From Halovivax ruber XH-70 (GTDB taxonomy: Archaea > Halobacteriota > Halobacteria > Halobacteriales > Natrialbaceae), in contig NC_019964.1 in assembly GCF_000328525.1 (NCBI RefSeq), positions 372,001 to 436,000 on the forward strand: a stretch of DNA of 64,000 nucleotides. Direction: 5' to 3'. Of this stretch, positions 61,424-64,000 are shown piece by piece. How positions within the stretch are numbered: position 1 is the first letter of the stretch; each line of letters starts with the position of its first letter. The position numbers and the translations under genes were made by a program. The notes beneath the pieces are model-generated. The model ran no database searches, was not told the origin of the DNA, and saw only the letters and a list, made by a program, of their open reading frames with translations.

Positions 61424-62548
61424 ATGCCCATTCCCCGCTCCCGCCGTGCGTTTCTCGCGACGGCATCGCTCGCCGCCCTCGCTGGCTGTCTCGACGACGG
61501 CATGCTCGATTCGACCGAAAACGACGAGACGGCTCCAGCGCGACCACCGGGCGTCTCCGACGAGACCCTCGACGATCCAGAAGCGCTGTTTTCGGCCCAC
61601 GAGGACCGGCTGCGTTCGGGTGGGTTCGAAGTCGAGATTCACGTGCAGGAATCAAGGAGTGAGGACGGACGGTCCGCCACTGACTACGACATCACCGCCG
61701 AATGCGCTCCGGAAGACCACTCGCTTCGGTTGTCGGGAACACTCGAACGGGGCGAGACCGCCGAGACGTGGGACGTCTGGCACACCGAATCGCAGGCCAT
61801 CACCAGGCTCGACCGTGGTGACGGTCCGCGATACCAGGTGATGGACAGGGGACTCGATTCGGCTGGCGACTTCATCAACCCCGGCTTCCTATCCGGCTCC
61901 TTCGACGCGGACATGTTTACTGTCGACGGCATCGACGAACGGGCGGACGTAACGCTCACGACCCTCGTTGCAGCGGACTTGAGCGAGGCCGGTGACGCCG
62001 CAGATGATGTTACGGAGGCGACGTTGGTCGTCGACGAACACGGCGTGATTCACCAGGCGTCAGCAACGGTGACCGAACCGGCTGGTTCGTTCGAGTACGA
62101 CCTCGTCGCCGTCGGCGGCGTCGATCCGACGGAACCCGCGTGGGTGGAGTCGGTCCCCGACAGCGCCTTCGACGACGTGGACGTGGAACCCGATCCGACG
62201 AGCGACGGTGAGGCTCTCGAACTCGAGAGCTCCGGAGACGACCCAGTTCCTGCGGGGACGACAGTGACGGTCGACGATGCCGAGGAGACCTACCGCGGGA
62301 CGATCGACACCCAACTCGCCTCGGGCGAACGGGTCTCCCTCTCGATTCAGGATGGAGCGCTGGAAGCCACCAGTGCTCGGCCGGCCTCGGTCGACGAACC
62401 CTTCGAGTCGCCCATCTCGGTCAGAGTTGTCACTCCTGGCGGCGTGAGTCTCGCGAACATCTCGATGGGCTGGGGGTCGGACGAGGCAGCGGCTGGTACC
62501 GATGACAGCGGTGCCAGCAGTGACAGTCGTCCCGGCGACGAGTCGTGA
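61424..62548 (+). CDS. Exported Tat lipoprotein, unknown function (374 aa)
   Basis: SRRAFLATASLAALAGCLDD is a Tat signal with lipobox Cys22. The mature protein is acidic and beta-rich: HVQESRSEDGRSATDYDITAE, TWDVWHTESQAITRLDRGDG, then a C-terminal beta-domain around TTVTVDDAEETYRGTIDTQL and a Ser/Asp-rich tail (ASSDSRPGDES). It resembles haloarchaeal lipoproteins of unknown role in the cell envelope. ATG 61424 is the start at MPIPRSRR. A TATA-like TTATAC is 48 nt upstream. Confidence 0.75.
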   Translation: MPIPRSRRAFLATASLAALAGCLDDGMLDSTENDETAPARPPGVSDETLDDPEALFSAHEDRLRSGGFEVEIHVQESRSEDGRSATDYDITAECAPEDHSLRLSGTLERGETAETWDVWHTESQAITRLDRGDGPRYQVMDRGLDSAGDFINPGFLSGSFDADMFTVDGIDERADVTLTTLVAADLSEAGDAADDVTEATLVVDEHGVIHQASATVTEPAGSFEYDLVAVGGVDPTEPAWVESVPDSAFDDVDVEPDPTSDGEALELESSGDDPVPAGTTVTVDDAEETYRGTIDTQLASGERVSLSIQDGALEATSARPASVDEPFESPISVRVVTPGGVSLANISMGWGSDEAAAGTDDSGASSDSRPGDES

Positions 62549-62640
62549 CGCCCGTCGATCCGGGATTCGACTGCCAGTGGTTCGTCTGACGGTCGGCTGA
62601 CTGAATCTTTTGAGCGACCCCGTCGTAGGAAGGTGTCCCG

Positions 62641-63015
62641 ATGGCAGCCCAGCACCATCCCACCCCACGACCACGCGAGGAAGCGGCGTGTGACTCGGAC
62701 CCCGACGGTGACCCGACCGCCACCGACGGTGAGGCGACCGCGGACGACGCGACAGTGACGGTGACGCCCGTCGAGTCCAACTCCCACGACTCGACCGACG
62801 TCGCCGCGGCGATCGAACGCGAGCGGTTGCGCGCTCGGATCCGGGCGCTGGAGCGCGAACTCGTCGCCAGTGAGCGCCACCGGCAGGCGCTCGTCGAGCG
62901 GTACGAGTGGGTGTTAGCGGAGCGGGAATCGGACGGTTCGGATCGATCCGGAACGACGACACAGCCGTTCGGGACCGTTCGCGCTCGACTGCGCAGTCTG
63001 TTTCCTGGGAGATAA
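62641..63015 (+). CDS. Coiled-coil protein (124 aa)
   Basis: Disordered, Asp/Thr-rich N-terminal half (residues 1-55), then an amphipathic helix with heptads, AAAIERERLRARIRALEREL followed by VASERHRQALVERYEWVLAER. The tail is basic (RARLRSLFPGR). No enzymatic motif. A TATA-like CTTTTGAG lies 34 nt upstream. Unknown function. Confidence 0.6.
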   Translation: MAAQHHPTPRPREEAACDSDPDGDPTATDGEATADDATVTVTPVESNSHDSTDVAAAIERERLRARIRALERELVASERHRQALVERYEWVLAERESDGSDRSGTTTQPFGTVRARLRSLFPGR

Positions 63016-63063
63016 GGTGGCGTCCTCGCGACCATCACGCCCGTTTCGCCAGTCGCTCCGGTT

Positions 63064-64000
63064 CTAGTCGAGGGTCAACTGCCGGACGTCGATGATGCGT
63101 TCGTCCGCTTCGAGTTCAGCGCGCGCCTCGTCGGGCACCTCGCCGTCGACGTTGTAGACGGTGAGTGCCTCGCCGCCGATGGCCTCGCGGGCGTTGAACA
63201 GGCCGGCGATGTTGACGTCGTACTCGCCCATGACGCTCCCGATGAGACCGATGACGCCCGGTTCGTCGGTGTTGCGGGTGACGACCATCTTGCCGTGGGG
63301 GATCGCGTCGACCCGGTAGTCGTCGACGCGGACGATCCGCGGATCCTCGCCGGCGAAGAGCGTCCCCTCGACGGCGATGGCCGTCTCGCCGTTCGAGACG
63401 GTGACAGAGAGGAGACTCTGGAAGTCCTCGGTCTGGCGTGTCTTCGATTCCGTGACCTCGACGCCCCGGTCTTCGGCGATCTGGGGTGCGTTGACGGCGT
63501 TGACCTGCCACTCGAGTGGGGAGAAGACGCCCTCCAGCGCGCTGGCGGTGACGAACTCGACGTCCTCGTCGGCGAGTTCACCCTCGTAGGTCACTTCGAC
63601 GCCCTCGATGCGACCGTCCAGCAGCTGCGTGGCGATACGTCCCGCGGTTCCGGCGAGTTCGACGTAGGGCTTCAGGCGGGCGAACGCGGTTTCGTCGATC
63701 GAGGGGGCGTTCAGCGCGTTCGCGACGGGCTCACCGGAGAGGGCGGCGACTACCTGTTCGGCCGTCGAAGTCGCGACGTTCTGCTGGGCGGCCGCCGTCG
63801 ACGCGCCCAGGTGTGGTGTGAGGACGACGTCGTCGACGTCGAGCAGCGACGAGTCCTCGGGAAGCGGCTCTTCGGCGAAGACGTCGAGGGCGGCGCCCGC
63901 GAGCGTGCCCGCCTCGACGGCCGCGGCGAGGGCGTCCTCGTCGACGATGCCACCGCGTCCCACGTTGATCAGGTAGCCGCCGTCGAGCGACTCGAGTTCG
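63064..64000 (-). CDS. serA: D-3-phosphoglycerate dehydrogenase SerA, C-terminal part (5' end outside window)
   Basis: First step of serine synthesis from 3-phosphoglycerate. The visible part covers the end of the NAD domain (NVGRGGIVDEDALAAAVEAG, DVFAEEPLPEDSSLL, LTPHLGASTAAAQ), the intervening ASB domain, and the C-terminal ACT domain (RNTDEPGVIGLIGSVMGEYD then VNIAGLFNAREAIGGEAL). The ACT domain implies serine feedback. The gene is cut at 64000. The N-terminal part and start lie outside the window. Confidence 0.95.
   Translation of the reverse strand, partial: ELESLDGGYLINVGRGGIVDEDALAAAVEAGTLAGAALDVFAEEPLPEDSSLLDVDDVVLTPHLGASTAAAQQNVATSTAEQVVAALSGEPVANALNAPSIDETAFARLKPYVELAGTAGRIATQLLDGRIEGVEVTYEGELADEDVEFVTASALEGVFSPLEWQVNAVNAPQIAEDRGVEVTESKTRQTEDFQSLLSVTVSNGETAIAVEGTLFAGEDPRIVRVDDYRVDAIPHGKMVVTRNTDEPGVIGLIGSVMGEYDVNIAGLFNAREAIGGEALTVYNVDGEVPDEARAELEADERIIDVRQLTLD

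Noticed and set aside
1-64000. CRISPR arrays, rRNA genes, complete insertion sequences
   Set aside because: No regularly spaced repeats with unique spacers, no rRNA sequence, and no transposase with flanking terminal repeats was seen on reading.

Overview
This window comes from the chromosome of a halophilic archaeon (class Halobacteria). The evidence is high G+C with G/C-rich third codon positions, strongly acidic proteins, archaeal ribosomal proteins L39e and L31e, aIF6, prefoldin alpha, SRP54 and FtsY, an XPD-type helicase, LysW-dependent arginine synthesis, Tat-dependent lipoproteins, an archaeal type IV pilin, and many TATA boxes 25-35 nt upstream of leaderless start codons. I could not run a database search. 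Family names rest on motifs and remembered family features.

Layout. 1-4000: the end of an F420-dependent NADP reductase, a thioredoxin, a coupled TPR/DUF424 pair, ThpR and a putative secreted metalloprotease. 4100-11100: the translation and protein-targeting block rpl39e-rpl31e-aif6-(25-codon ORF)-pfdA-ftsY, then a PCNA-like clamp, a HIT hydrolase, a solo HicB-like protein and srp54. No rpl18Ae, the usual gene between aif6 and pfdA, is seen. 11100-15300: two winged-helix regulators, a UPF0200/UPF0201 pair, a PRC-barrel-like protein and a creatininase-family hydrolase.

15300-24700 is the accessory region. A tRNA-Arg(UCU) has a second copy of its 3' end 80 bp downstream, which looks like an integration scar. 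After it come about 800 bp without a convincing gene, an A/T-richer pilin gene, and a metal-handling group: a permease with two YHS domains, a Met-rich SHOCT membrane protein, and a CopB-type Cu ATPase. Small exported or membrane proteins and a CHRD-domain protein follow.

25200-32900: a complete branched-chain-type amino-acid ABC transporter (livJHMGF) beside an ornithine-cyclodeaminase-family enzyme and an FAD-dependent amine/amino-acid oxidase, probably an uptake and catabolism unit, then a UspA protein. 33000-49800: a CaCA exchanger, a succinate-semialdehyde-type dehydrogenase, a Zn/Cd/Pb-type ATPase, an M29 aminopeptidase, threonine aldolase, a phosphoesterase, a CDF exporter, the XPD-type helicase, a second 2H-family protein and a membrane-anchored winged-helix protein. 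50100-59600: the full arginine pathway, argGH followed by lysW-argXCBDEF, most genes overlapping by 4 bp. argG and lysW share a 17-bp promoter element. 59700-64000: a 25-aa membrane peptide, threonine synthase, a lipoprotein, a coiled-coil protein and the 3' part of serA.

No rRNA, CRISPR array or intact insertion sequence was seen. The best candidates for undescribed biology are the tRNA scar with its neighbouring cargo, the divergent clamp, the two leaderless micro-ORFs (49913 and 59772), the covarying hairpin family at 40340-40615, and the several short tandem repeats between genes.
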